This document shows, piece by piece, positions 12,849-26,118 of a stretch of 64,000 nt of DNA. The position numbers were made by a program, and so were the translations under genes. The DNA comes from Ecdyonurus torrentis (Eukaryota; Arthropoda; Insecta; Ephemeroptera; Heptageniidae): positions 26,937,969 through 27,001,968 of the forward strand of contig OX439129.1 of assembly GCA_949318235.1 (NCBI GenBank). Reading direction: 5' to 3'. The notes beneath the pieces are model-generated. The model did no database searches. It saw only the letters and a list, made by a program, of their open reading frames with translations, and was not told the DNA's origin. Each line of letters opens with the position of its first letter. Within the stretch, counting starts at the first letter, position 1.

Positions 12849-13991
12849 GAGTAATACATATAAGGCTTTGATGATTTTTTAAAGAATTTAAATTTAAAAA
12901 TAAAATGTATACAAATACAAACCTTAAAAACTATAATCAAGGTTGCTCTTATATATTATATTAATAATATGTGTGTGTATATATAAAATATATTATGCTA
13001 TAATACATTATTATAGCAAGCGCACACTTTAAAGTCGATGTTACATGAAAAACATTTGGGAGGCACTTATTCACTCTTATATACGTGTACCACACAAAAA
13101 GTTTTCAATGTATAGAGGGACGGGCACTTTAAACGTTTTTTTTTTTTTTTTTTTTTTTTTTTGCTAAACTAAGACATGGAAGCTTAAAAACTATTAATTT
13201 TCTCTTTTTTTTTCCCCTTCATATACAAGTCATAACACAACATAACAGAAAGAGGCACTTAGTGTTTAAGACACCATGTTCTTATGGTAGATGCTTTTTT
13301 TTTAACATTATGCTAAATAGGAGAAAAAAAATACATATATAGGGGGTGTTATATTGTATAGTCTGTTGTATATAGTCTTCATGGATCTTTTTGTAGGGGG
13401 CTCTAAACAAAAACGTAGAATAGATGTTATTATATAATATATTTATGCTATACGTGCATCTCACCTCATATATACTTAAGATTTTAAGATATATGGTGAG
13501 TGGGTGTTCATGTTTATTAAAACATCTATAAGTTCTATATTAAACATATAAATTGAACTTTATGATTAAGCCAATTAGTTAACTCTCTCTTTTTATAAGA
13601 TGTATATGTTTCTATAAACTGGATGCAAGAGGTAACTTGTTTGTTTATCTTTTTAAGAGAGAGAGAGAGAGAGAGAGAGTTAGAACTTTCATTGTTTATA
13701 GATTATAAGTACAAGATAAGTTAAAAACTATATGTTTTATTAAAAAATAAATAAATAGGCCAATATATTGTGTGTGTGTTATAGAAATTTGTTATTATCT
13801 TTTTTATATTATAGATTTCAAAAGTAAAACAAAAGAGCCCCTGGAAGTTATGTGACTATTTGGACACAAATATACGAGTCACTCATTTCGCATAAAATTC
13901 AATTATTTATACGAAATAAAAAGAAATTTCAAATTTCAAAAGAAAATATAATAAAAATTATAAATTGAATCTTAAAATAAAGTACGTATTA

Positions 13992-14136
<145 letters not shown>

Positions 14137-14700
14137 ACTTTTTTCCTTGCAAATCCAGTGATGATGCATTCAATCATTCTTTATAAACTGCTGATGAATC
14201 ATCTTTTAAGTAGAAGAAAATATATAAAGATAACAAGAGAATATCGATAATGATGACGTAAGAGAGTCATGAGATGATGCAGACTGTATGTATATAATGT
14301 TCCTTTCCTTTATGCTGGTGTAATATATAAAAGTATATAATAGTAAAATGAATTCATCAAGTCGAGTTAGTAAAAGCAGTCGGCGTTGAAATGATCAGCT
14401 GGGGAGATGGAAGTTATTACTCGAGCGCAGTCATCCAATTAATTTCCCCCTTCTCTCATACTTTCCACTATCCAATAATATCTCAGTACCAGCGCTTATT
14501 TCACCAATCATACCACTCGCCCCTAATTTGTTTTCATCCCTTTAATGAGATCAAATCCTTGTTTTAATCGTTTCTCGTTATTCAACGGTCACTACTACTA
14601 AATCTTTTTCATTCTCTCTTGCAATTAAATGTTTGAACACCACTTATTCATTTTTTCATGCAATTTGTTAAAAGGCAAAAAAACTGTAATTATTATATTT

Positions 14701-14704
<4 letters not shown>

Positions 14705-14791
<87 letters not shown>
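14705..14791. repeat. (AT)n microsatellite
   Basis: 87 bp of pure AT repeat. Confidence 0.97.
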
Positions 14792-14793
<2 letters not shown>

Positions 14794-15097
14794 ATTTGGC
14801 ACACCTTACGGCTTATACTTACACTTAAATGACTTAAATGATAAACTTTTTTTCCCTACAAACCATAATGAAAAATAAAAAGCGTTTCTCTTCTCGTGCA
14901 AAACAAATTAATAAAAATATAGACAATAAGTATGCCTAGAAAAACTAAATGAATTCATATTAGTTATTATATTTCCATTATTCATACATAGTAAAATATA
15001 ATTTTTTTTTCTTTTTTTTATTATATATCACTTATATACAGAAATCCAACCAAGGCCTAGGCCTTATCGGTCGGTTCAATTATTATTATTAACATCA

Positions 15098-16237
15098 TTT
15101 TTTTTTTTTTTTTTTTACATTTTAATACACATACAAATTTTATTTAATATAGACCAACTAAACAAAAAAATATATATATATTCTTATTTATATTTAGAAC
15201 AAAAACATAAAATTATTATTATTATTTTATGGTATAATGCATATATTTTCAGCTCCATCACCAAATTAAAGATAAGAACAAAATGATTAACTTATCAATT
15301 TAAACAAGATAAAAAATGCTCTTTTAACTCCATTTTTACCTGATCTTTTGATTTTAGTATTTTTAAATTTCCTGGAATCTGATTCCACAACTTAGGTAAA
15401 ATAAATTTATTTAATCTTTCACTGAATCTATTAATAATTTTTGGTACAAATAAAGGATTTGTTTGCGCAACTCTAGTATTATAATTATGCAATCTTTGTA
15501 TCCATGAGATTCAATAAAATAATTTTGACACAAAAACCTTAAATTTCTTAATTCTTCAATTGGCAAGATCTTAAAATGTTTAAAATAGTCCACATCATTT
15601 TCAAATTTATTCCCAATTCTTAATGTTTTTATAATTCTTTTTTGCATTTTTTTTAATTCATACAATTTCCCTGATTTAGTAAATCCATAAGATACAATTC
15701 CATACAAAATATGTGAATGAACAAAGGAAAAATACAAAGATCTCATTGTTTCCTCATTTACAAAAGGTTTCACAGTTTTTAACTGAAATAAGGATGATCT
15801 TAATTTATTAATTAAAATACTGATATGTATATCCCAGTTAAAGTTTTGATCAAAATTTGTACCTAGATAATTATACCTGTCAACTTGTTCAACAAATACA
15901 CAATTACAATTTATTTGAAAATTATGTAAACAATTATTATCATGCGCTTTAATCATAACTTCTTCATTCTTTCTTAAATATTTATTATATATATGCATCA
16001 CCTTGGTCTTTTTTCTATTTATTAAAAGTTTTCTATCATGTGACCACTCTAATACCCTATCAAAATCCGATTGCAACATATTTACTGCTTCATCAAAATC
16101 GCTGTTTGCCGCTATCATCAAAAAATCATCAGCAAACATTTTTCCAATACAGAATTTTAATAATAAAAAAAAATTATTTACATAAATTAAGAAAAATTTG
16201 GCACTTATTATACCACCTTGTATAATGCCACATTTAA
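15098..16237 (-). pseudogene. 5'-truncated, frameshifted non-LTR retrotransposon reverse transcriptase fragment
   Basis: On the minus strand an open frame from 16237 shows the RT fingers/palm end. It contains CGIIQGGIISAKFFLIYVNN (the equivalent of the family's PQGS-FLIYIND block), then the catalytic FADD (about 16140-16129), the thumb region (YNYLGTNFDQNFNWDIHI) and SFVHSHILYGIVSYG. Near 15490 the frame shifts by one, and the adjacent frame carries on with HNYNTR and LWNQIPGNLK to a stop at 15295. This order is typical of the C-terminus of jockey/CR1-like non-LTR elements. Upstream of 16237 the frame is closed, so the endonuclease and N-terminal RT are lost, as expected for 5' truncation. 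A poly-A run (poly-T on the plus strand, 15098-15116) lies about 180 bp past the stop and probably marks the 3' end. The exact clade cannot be fixed. Confidence 0.85.
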
Positions 16238-17149
16238 TTACTTAATTTAAATATATTGTAAAAGCTATTTAAAAAAAACTACAGCACAAAACTATTAAGC
16301 TAAAATTGTGACGTCACACATTAAGGAAATATTAATAAGAATTGTGAATGTGATGCTATCGTTTTAAGTGCCTTACAGGTTTTCTCTCAAGAAGCCATAA
16401 ACCTTTTGCTTTTTTAAACTAAAAGTTTTGTTCCTCTAATAATATTATTATTATATAAAAAAGGAAACAAGAAAAAGGGCATGTAGAAAGAGAGAGAGAG
16501 AGAGAGAGAGAGGCCAAGAAGAAAAGATGAGAGATTACGGTTAAATGATTTTATTGGAATATATAATAAAGGCCATAAATAAATAGTCAAGCATCAATAT
16601 AATAAAGGTAAAAATAAGAGGCCTAATGGTAATTTAGGCTATCAGTTTTAGCTCACTATAATGTTTATAGGGGATAGCTACTGGAACTAACGTGGGAGAC
16701 GGTATATGCGGAGAGAGAAAAATTTCTTTTACTTTTTGACCATTTTATGCATATAAGCAATCATCGCGAGCTATATAGCCTTAAACTGTTTATACCTGAT
16801 ATGTTGCTGACAGCTTTACGAACTATTCAATATCGTTTCCATTTTTTTTTCTTTCTTTTTCTGTATATAGATGTTTATACTTTATAGACCCCATTATAAA
16901 AATTCTCCTTTACATAAATACCAAAGTTTTTAAGTTTTATAGAACTTGTAACGGAATGATAGATTGATTAGGGGGTGTTAAATTTTTTTCTTTTTAAAGA
17001 AAAAAAAAAAAGCTTTCAGCAAAAATAACAAACACACAATAGAAATAATTTAGATATAAAACTTTTATTGATTGTAAGATCATAGGACCTTCTTCTATTT
17101 AGGTGCCTGCAGTGTGAGATCGTTGTCAGAATTTTACGATTCTGAAAGA

Positions 17150-17156
17150 GACAGAC

Positions 17157-17219
<63 letters not shown>
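17150..17219. repeat. (GACA)n-(GA)n microsatellite
   Basis: Short GACA repeats passing into about 60 bp of GA repeat. Confidence 0.95.
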
Positions 17220-17221
<2 letters not shown>

Positions 17222-17838
17222 TGTGTGCGATATGATAAAATAATATATATATTTTTTTACTTGAACAATTTATCCTAATAAAGAAAACACATATAATTTT
17301 TGGAAAGGAAGAATAAAAAACTTATATAGCATAATGCATAATATGAAATCTTCTCTACTCATCATATTAGACAGATTATATACGGTATTATAGTATATAT
17401 CATGTCTATAATTTCAGTTCCTATCTATATAGGTGTTAATACATAATATAAATATAATTTTATATGAATCTAATAATGACATAATAAAATTAAAGCATTA
17501 AGAATTAATAAGAATATGCTTTTCCCTTTTTTCTTCTTTCTTACCTTATTTAAATTATTTAATTATACATATAAACACCAAACTCCTTTTTTTATGAAGG
17601 TAATATAATACGTAATTACTATTTCGTTCCCTATATAAAAATGTTGGATATAAAAACTTTTAAAGCATAAAAAATGTAAGCTTTTTTTTTTTTCTTTCTT
17701 TCTTTCTTTTTTTTCATTAAATTCTTATTTGTGTTGAAAGTCTTTATTAATTTAAAGGAGTCTTTATTATGTTTTGTTGCATGGAAGAAAGTAAAGCCTT
17801 AGAATTTAAGGATAAAGATAGACCAAAGTCGTGTGTGA

Positions 17839-17841
<3 letters not shown>

Positions 17842-17896
<55 letters not shown>
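17842..17896. repeat. (AT)n microsatellite
   Basis: 55 bp of AT repeat. Confidence 0.95.
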
Positions 17897-17897
<1 letters not shown>

Positions 17898-19456
17898 GAT
17901 ACTTTCGGTGTGACCCCGCACGTAATGATCAATAACCTAAGTAATCTTGCCACCTTATTGCCTTGACGCTAACTTCTTTCAACGTCATAAGTAACGTGGC
18001 TTGATCCTTTACAACGATGGTATAAATAAGCTCCTATATACCACACACCTGCCTCTGCCTCAAATAATATGTAATCCACGCGAAACATTCAGTAATCTTC
18101 GTTATACAATATATGAAAATCAACAACAATTACAAAAGAATATTATATTATTATTAGTTTATAGATTTTAATGTTAAATTATACAGCAAAGCGAAAACAT
18201 ATATAATAATAATAAAATATACTTAAACTTAAATCATACAAAGAATAAGAACAAATATAAAGTTTTTTTTTTTTTCTTTTGCTCTAAATATATTTATTTT
18301 TAAACATATTACCACAAAAAAATATACTCATGACAACACAAGAAATTTAATGCAAAAGCTCCTAAATCAAATGTCACACTTCAATAACAAAATACAAAGG
18401 ATGCTGTTTATAAAAATATAGGAAAATATAATTGCATCAATAACATGCTCAGCAGTATAAACGATCGACACGTGCGCGCGCCGAGTATATAATATGTAAT
18501 ATCGATGAATTTGATTATATAACTTGTTTTTATATCATATTATCACTTGCATCATATATCCCTTCTTATATGCCAAGTTATCTGATATAATGTATTTGTC
18601 ACACAAAAGAAAGATAACATGGAATTATGTATCGTGAAAATTTATACCCGATTTTTATTTTATATATGCGCGAACAAATGCACATTAAGGATATAGGACA
18701 CAAAAATATAGCAGTATGTTAATATAATATAAATGTTCTTTAGAAATTTTATGTTCATTTTTAATACATATTTACTAAAAATATGTATATGCATTTTTAT
18801 TTAGCATTTTTAAAGAAAGAGCTGGAGTGCTAATTATATTAAAATTAAAACCTATATGCATGTTGCAGCATTGAAAAGTTGCATGGTATGCACCTCATAA
18901 CAAATTTATTATAGTATTTAATATGCACGTCATACTGCTTTTTCCTTTGTTTACTAAAAACATAATGACTTTTAAATTTTTTTTTTAAATATTAGAAAGT
19001 AAGTTTTAATTAATACACTCACTATAATTTTTGATAAATATAATAAATTAAAATGACAATACTAATATTTTATTTTTCATCATATAAAATATATAATTTT
19101 ATAGTTTTATTCATAAAATCATTTAATAGTTTGTAATAAAAGGTGCTAAACTATTGTCCACATATTTTATATAGCTTCATATATATATTTTATTATGAAT
19201 TTCATTATGAACTATGATTCAGAGGAGGATATTACAGAGATTTAAATATCTATTATATATTGACCTATTTTATATAAATGTTTTATTATTTTTATATATT
19301 ATTAATAAATTTTACTTTGATAGAATATTTTTGCTCGAGGTTTTGGGAATAGTTTTTTTTTTCATGACATTTATTTGTTCACCTTATATAATACAATACA
19401 AAAAGAAGTAAAGCAATTTACTCTCCCTTTTCATATATGTTTTCATTTTGGCTCTT

Positions 19457-19495
<39 letters not shown>

Positions 19496-20496
19496 CACAC
19501 ATATACACACATCCCTCTTTATTCAATACAAAGAATCTTCTTCTTTTCACTTTCTCTGTTTTTCTTGATATATATAAATGTGTCAGATACGCATATTGTA
19601 CATAAAATTGTTGAGTCCATTGTTGACAATGTTGTTGTCAGCCATATTGCTGGTCTAAATAACAACCATAAACCGCGTGTGCTACTATATGTACTTTTTT
19701 CTTTCTTTTTGCTCTCTGTATGTTTAAATTTAACAATGGTATATAATATAAAAACTTAAAACGCATGCAGTCATTCTCACCAATGTTTGTTGTAATACAC
19801 CAAAAACACCGACCAACATCCACAGTATGCAAGGTTTATATAGAGACAGGTTAGTCCGTAGGGGCACATCGACGGGGATTGGCTGACCATATCACGTGGT
19901 AGCGTGACGTAGTTGAGAAACCTCAGCTACCTGATGGCAGCAGTTTTTAATGTAAAAAATGCCTTTTTTAATTCAATTTTTAATTATGTTAGACGCATTA
20001 TATTTTAAAATAACTTGAATATTTTATATTGAAGACTTATATAAAGTTCTAAAATGATGAGAAATAAATTTTAATTTCAAATACACTCGTTTTAAATTCA
20101 TCTAAAAAAAGCCCGACATACATAAGTGTTATTTTAAATTAGTTGACTTATATTTTGCATTGCAACAGATATTATAATTATTGTAAAGTATAGTTAAATA
20201 TTAATGTGTTTAATTTAAAAACAGTAATATATGTTTTAAACAAAAATAATTTACAAAAAGTAGATAATAACAATGATATTATATTACAAAACATACGTAA
20301 CAACGTAATTATTATAATATTATAACATAATACTTGATCCTAAATTATTATATTATACATACTTTTACTAAATATGTTTTCCTTAAAAAAATCTATACCT
20401 TGGAAAATAACAATTTCAATAAATAAAGATTAATAAAATTATCTATTATAAAGAAAAAAAGCTATGATTATAAATTAATATCTTGAATTATATATA

Positions 20497-20578
20497 GTAA
20501 TTTCTATATTTTTACAATAAATTAAAGGAACATAGTAATTTCTATATTTTTACAGTAAATTAAAGGAACATTTTTTTT
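20497..20578. repeat. 41-bp tandem duplication
   Basis: Two nearly identical units, each containing AGTAATTTCTATATTTTTAC followed by ATTAAAGGAACAT, sit head to tail and differ by a single base. Confidence 0.8.
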
Positions 20579-21253
20579 TAGTATAATATCACTTAAGGGC
20601 AATATACTGTATAATAGTATCTTTATTTTATCTTGAACTTTGCACTTCTATTATTCGGGAGAAAAAAATTAACGATCACAATTTATCAGTATTTTTTGAT
20701 AGATGTGTGATTTTTAGCAAAATATTCTAGGGAAACAATTAAGGCAATAAACGGTATACGCATTTAGTATATTTTTACTAGTTTTTAGATGAATTTGAAA
20801 ACGAAACAATTAAAAAAAATACCAAACTGGAAAATCAATCGATGCGATTAACCTGGTATGCCGCGCTATAATTTTTTTAAATATACAATTATGTATTTAT
20901 ATTATCTTTTATTACAATTTATATATTCAAATTATTCGCCGCCGTAAATAATTATATATAAATTTTTCATAGAAAATGAAATTATATGAAAATAGTAATA
21001 ACTGAATATCACTTGCATCTGAGTTGCAATATGATAAACTAATGTTTCTTTGTTTTATATTTTTTATTATTAATATTATATATAGAATGTTTTAAATAAT
21101 AGGTTAATTTTGGCTTCGCATAGAAAGGCTTATTTATAATGTAAAATTGAGGCTTGCAAATTTTAATGGAATCGTTTAAGAATCTAAAAAAAAAAAAAAA
21201 AACAATAAATCGTACATCGCCATAAAATAAAAAGGACAACTAAAAAAGTATTC

Positions 21254-21372
21254 AGGACGTGAACGAGCCTCATGTTGAAAAGTACAAAAGGTTATATAAT
21301 ATACAGTGTATAAAAAGATGACTCCAAAGACGGAGTTAGGCATTCTGTAAATTTCAAAGTTGTTATGATTGT

Positions 21373-21446
<74 letters not shown>

Positions 21447-21630
21447 GATATAGTGATAAGATATTATTTTGATCCATGTTTTAGTAATCAAGATTTTAAA
21501 AAAATTCCAGTTTTTATATAAAGCAACCCAATCCCTTAAATTTGTTATGAAAGTTGAGCACATTTTTCAGATTTGTTCTTTTGCCTATATATTTTACCGC
21601 ATAGGGGCTCGTTCTACTCGTTCACGTCCC
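21254..21630. mobile_element. MITE-like element with AGGACGTGAACGAGC ends, copy 1
   Basis: It starts AGGACGTGAACGAGC at 21254 and ends at 21630 with GTTCACGTCCC. The right end also carries a duplicated CTCGTT segment. A 71-bp (CT)n array (21376-21446) lies inside. The same ends occur at 51493-51750. The similarity continues for about 35 bp past the right end (a TTTTGAGTTATGCTTTTT-like string), so the true element border may lie further out. Confidence 0.65.
21376..21446. repeat. (CT)n microsatellite
   Basis: 71 bp of CT repeat with one GT interruption, inside a MITE-like element. Confidence 0.95.
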
Positions 21631-22974
21631 ATAAATACGTTTTGAGTTATGCTTTTTCCTTTATGTATGAAAAAATATATTTTAAATATGCTAACTCATT
21701 TTCAGCACAATTTATTCAATACAGCATAATTTATGCTGTACTGCGTAATAACTACGTTAAATAGTAAATATTATATTGCGAAGCATATAATTCTTTATGT
21801 TGCTCTGATTTGGCATCATTTATGCTAATGACATCAATGCAGCATAAATTACGTAATTAATTCTTCCCAACAACATTTATGCTACGATAATGACAAAAAT
21901 GCACCATATGGGTATATTTCGCAAAATTTTCCGTGCCGTGGTGGTGAAGTGCAATTTAACTTGTTTAATAAGGTTCTAATGTGATCATTTCAAAATATAA
22001 AACATTCAATTAAATAAATGTATTGCTATTAAGCTCTGTGTATCATGCAAAAATTAAAATAGTATTTTAATTCTGCTAATGCTGAATCCTTAATATTTAT
22101 ATAGTTGTCTATTTCATAATAAACTCAATTTTTATATGAATATAATTTTGACATAAAAAAATTAGCAATAAATTGTAATAATAAAAGGTGAGAAAAAAGA
22201 TACACGATTGTGATATAGTATTATTAACTCTTAATTTGTTTTTTTATTTAGGATAATTTTGCATATTAAGGGTACGTTAAATGGGAAAAAATATAATCAC
22301 AATTAGGCGTATACTAATGTAATTAGGGATTCATATGGGGAAAAAACGAAAAAAAAATTAAAAAAAAAAAAACAAACAAACAGAAACTTTGAAATGAACT
22401 TATAGCTTTATAGCCCATTTATTTTATTTCAAAAAGGTTATGTGCTGTGTTAAATTAACTAATATTATTGTGCCCTAAAAATTATTAAGTTATCATTATT
22501 TTATTTTATTATTTTTGATAGAGAGAGAATAGAGAAAGAGAAACTTAGTCCCTTATACAGTGGAGTAAGTAGCCAGAGATGCCGCTGAAGGTTTCTCACT
22601 GACGTCACGAGCTAAAGGGTAGGAGTGGGGATGCGAGAATATTTTTTTTCAAAAGAGGGCGCTACGGACTAACCTGTCTCTATATAAACCTTGCACAGTA
22701 TGGGAAAATTTCTTCACTTTACGCTTATTTTGGTAAAGAAATTTTTCAATTAAATTTCAAAAAAGAATGTCAAACTATTGTATGTATTTTGCTATTGTAT
22801 TATAAATAATATTTAACCTTGAAGTATGACGGTAAAACAATTTGACATTTATATATAGAAAGCAATATGTCATATATATATTTTGTATACAAATATTAAT
22901 ATATCTTAATTATACATGCCTTTCCACGAATCATTTAAAAATCATTTAAGCATATACCTTAATATATTATACTA

Positions 22975-23287
22975 TTAAAGGCGTAGAACACCTTGAACAA
23001 AAAAGTTGCGTAATATCTTAACAAACCTGAAAATCAACGTTGACATGGCCGGAGTCATTGATTTCTAATTTATTTTCCATTCACAAAATGCCACTGCCGG
23101 TCACTGACGTCACAGCTCACTAGCCCACGCGCAAGTAAACCGGGCGAGCTGTGACGTCTGACCGGCAGCGGCATTTTGTGAATGGAAAATAAATTAGAAA
23201 TCAATGACTCCGGTCAAATCAACGTTTATTTTCAGGTTTGTTAGGATATTACACAACTTTTTTGTTCAATGTGTTTTACGCCTTTAA
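22975..23287. mobile_element. TTAA-flanked fold-back MITE
   Basis: TTAA at both edges (22975-22978 and 23284-23287) encloses inverted ends AGGCGTA...TACGCCT. The arms are about 145 bp long and nearly identical, including blocks such as ATTGATTTCTAATTTATTTT and GGTCACTGACGTCACAGCTC. The short centre is GC-rich. TTAA target sites are typical of piggyBac and Kolobok-type transposons. There is no coding capacity, so it is non-autonomous. Confidence 0.85.
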
Positions 23288-24149
23288 AAGAAAGTTATAA
23301 ATGAAATAGAAACTTTGTCATATAGATTATGGCTCTATATCAAAATAGATGCATTAAACATATAAAAACTGATATTGCTCCATCATATATAAAACATTTA
23401 TATATACCATAGTATAAATATATATATTATACTATGTATATATACTTAAAAGAAGAGTTACTGGCTGAAGTTTTAACTTCATAATTTTGTGTAAAGCCCC
23501 CTTCTCCTTATATTATGTTATTATTACATTATGTACTTGAGCCCTTAATCAAAATATTATGATTTAAAAATGATAATATATAATATGTGTTGCAAGTATG
23601 TTGATATACAATACGTATTACATTGCCAAAACATTGTTAATCATAATTTATACACTTATACACAAAGGGTGCATGGTATAAATTGTATATTATATAAGAT
23701 TAACTTTGAAAAGATGTGAATTATATGACAAAACAGTCGATCAAAAGGGAATAATAATTTTGTAATCGTACTTGTATTATATAAGCTTATATTTAACCCT
23801 TGAATATGTTTTGACCCCAAGGGTATGTAACTACAAAATAAGAGTGAAAATGGGGAGGATGACACCCTTGTTAAAAGTTCCCCTATAAAAATTCAATGTA
23901 GACTTTATAACAAAATCATAGCACACCCCTTTTTTGCACCCCCTTTTAACCACGGCACTTGCCTATATAGTAAGTATATACAGCGCGAGTTATTTTTTTT
24001 CTTTTGAAAACAATAATCCAGCTCTCTTCATATATACGCGGAACATCTGTGTTTATTGCATCACATAAAGTAAAACAATTTAATTTTTTATATTTATTCA
24101 TATACATAAAAGTTTTATATGACGTAAAAAGAACAATGATTTCTTTGAT

Positions 24150-24151
<2 letters not shown>

Positions 24152-24226
<75 letters not shown>
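24152..24226. repeat. (AT)n microsatellite
   Basis: 75 bp of AT repeat. Confidence 0.95.
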
Positions 24227-24228
<2 letters not shown>

Positions 24229-24596
24229 GCGCTATTTAAATTTTTGTTTTGTTTTTCTTTTAATCGCGCTCTATGTTGCTTTTATAAGTATCAATAGAAA
24301 TTGTTTCGAAAATGCATTTTTTTTTGCTTTGTGTTCATGCGGGATTATGACTTATTTATGATATTTTTTCCTTTCACAGTTTTATGAAGAATTGTTAAGA
24401 TTTCAAATGCAAAATTTTGGAAAATATCATAATTTAATTAAATATTGAAATTTAAGTTCTAGAAAGAAAATTATATATTTGAAGGCCTTAAAGATCATAT
24501 ATTATAATATTATTGATGATTTCTATTCTAAATTCAAATAATGTATTCAGATTTTTTTTTTGGCAAGCAAAATTTTAACTCGTATATATTTATATA

Positions 24597-24718
<122 letters not shown>

Positions 24719-25993
24719 TAAGTGTTGAATGTGTATTCAAACTCTTCTTCATGTATTTAAAAATTACAATCTGTAAAAAATGTAAAGAGATAAAGGGAAA
24801 CTTATGACTGTCCATCTGTTTTGCAATGACAAATTTGGTTTTTATTGCCAGCAGGCGAGCAGGGGCACGAAAAACTTAAGGAGAGACTAAAAAGGGTTGT
24901 TCATTTTTTTTCCCCGTATGAAATACTTTATGTCTTCAGTGACCGATCCTATCCTATGCTCTAGGGACTTATCACTTATTTCACTTATTTGTACTCGATA
25001 TAGTATATAATATAATATATAATAGAGACAGACGTGAGTATGGTGACATTATATTATTGTCATTGCATATTGAACAAATAAATTAAAATGCTATTGCGCA
25101 ATGCATAAACAGCAAATAATACTGCATGAATAAATGAAAACATCAGAAATTTAAAGCTGGTTTATTGCTCTCTCTTTGAAACTTTTTAAAAGGCTTTTTG
25201 CTATATTATTATATAATTTACAGATTCAATAATAATAAATGATTACAAATTTCCTAAAATTTGCATATATGATGATTTTATTCGTCAGCATCTTTACATA
25301 TATAGTTTAATAAAATAATACAGTGTATTATGAAGACTACTACATATAATAATGCATATAAAGGATAAAAATAATTTTTTTCCTCTCAATCTCTTAATGG
25401 GGAGAAGTTAGGGGGAAAGAGAGAGATTTGGTGCATGAAAATGAATTGCTACTATAAATTGCCTCGCCAAGTTTTGCTATATAACATCTTATTTTCTTTT
25501 TTTCTTTTTTCTCTATATTATAAATCGATTCTGGGATGCTATACTGCTGCTCATGTTATCTTCTTTGGCTTGGGATGGAGAGAGAGAGAGAGAGAGAGAA
25601 GACGAAAGAAGAAGAAGAATATAAAGACGAGGAACGAAGAGGAGAGTAGAGATGTAAGGGGGGATGCCTATCATCCGCTATCATGCCTCCTCTGCAGCAT
25701 CCATGGACCAGCTTTTATCGCTCCGCGGTATATGACGACGAACTCGGGTGAGATGAAAGTATATAAATATATATGTATGTAGGGAGAGAAAATTACATTA
25801 TCTTATATAAAGAAAATGTGGTTGGTCCAGAGACACTTACAGAGTGGGGAATTGAGTTTTCCTATTGGTCCATATATCCCTTTCATTCCATAGTTCACAA
25901 CCTCATTTTCGTCGTCTGAGTGTGCATATGTATAACTATATGTCACGGCGTCAAGAAGATGTTTGTCGCTGAGAATGTATAGAAGAAAAAAAC

Positions 25994-25997
<4 letters not shown>

Positions 25998-26039
<42 letters not shown>

Positions 26040-26064
26040 AAACAAAGTTACGAATAGAAATTGA

Positions 26065-26116
<52 letters not shown>
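25998..26116. repeat. (GA)n and (AT)n microsatellites
   Basis: GA tract at 25998-26036 and AT tract at 26066-26116, separated by about 30 bp. Confidence 0.95.

Positions 26117-26118
<2 letters not shown>

Larger units (their letters stand above)
16250..19815. other. Intergenic AT-rich DNA
   Basis: No gene was recognised. It holds (GA)n near 16492-16512, (GACA/GA)n at 17150-17219, (AT)n at 17842-17896, and a more complex block at about 17895-18100 that includes a GGTATAAATAAG TATA-like string near 18019 with no downstream coding sequence that I can support. A (CT)n tract lies near 19459-19489. Confidence 0.55.
19820..22703. mobile_element. 2.9-kb region bounded by inverted repeats (possible non-autonomous transposon)
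   Basis: Positions 19828-19861 are identical over 34 bp to the reverse complement of 22662-22695. Similarity continues inward in blocks: GTGACGTAGTTGAGAAACCT on the left, near 19903-19922, matches GTGACGTCAGTGAGAAACCT on the complement of the right side. The two copies face each other like terminal inverted repeats of about 120-150 bp. The interior has no transposase frame, but contains a 41-bp tandem duplication (about 20497-20575) and a second repeat at 21254-21630. I could not confirm a target-site duplication, so two independently inserted copies of one dispersed repeat remain possible. Confidence 0.5.

Noticed and set aside
18000..18100. TATA box (GGTATAAATAAG) as promoter of an unseen gene
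   Set aside because: TATA-like strings are expected by chance in this AT-rich DNA, and no coding exon follows.
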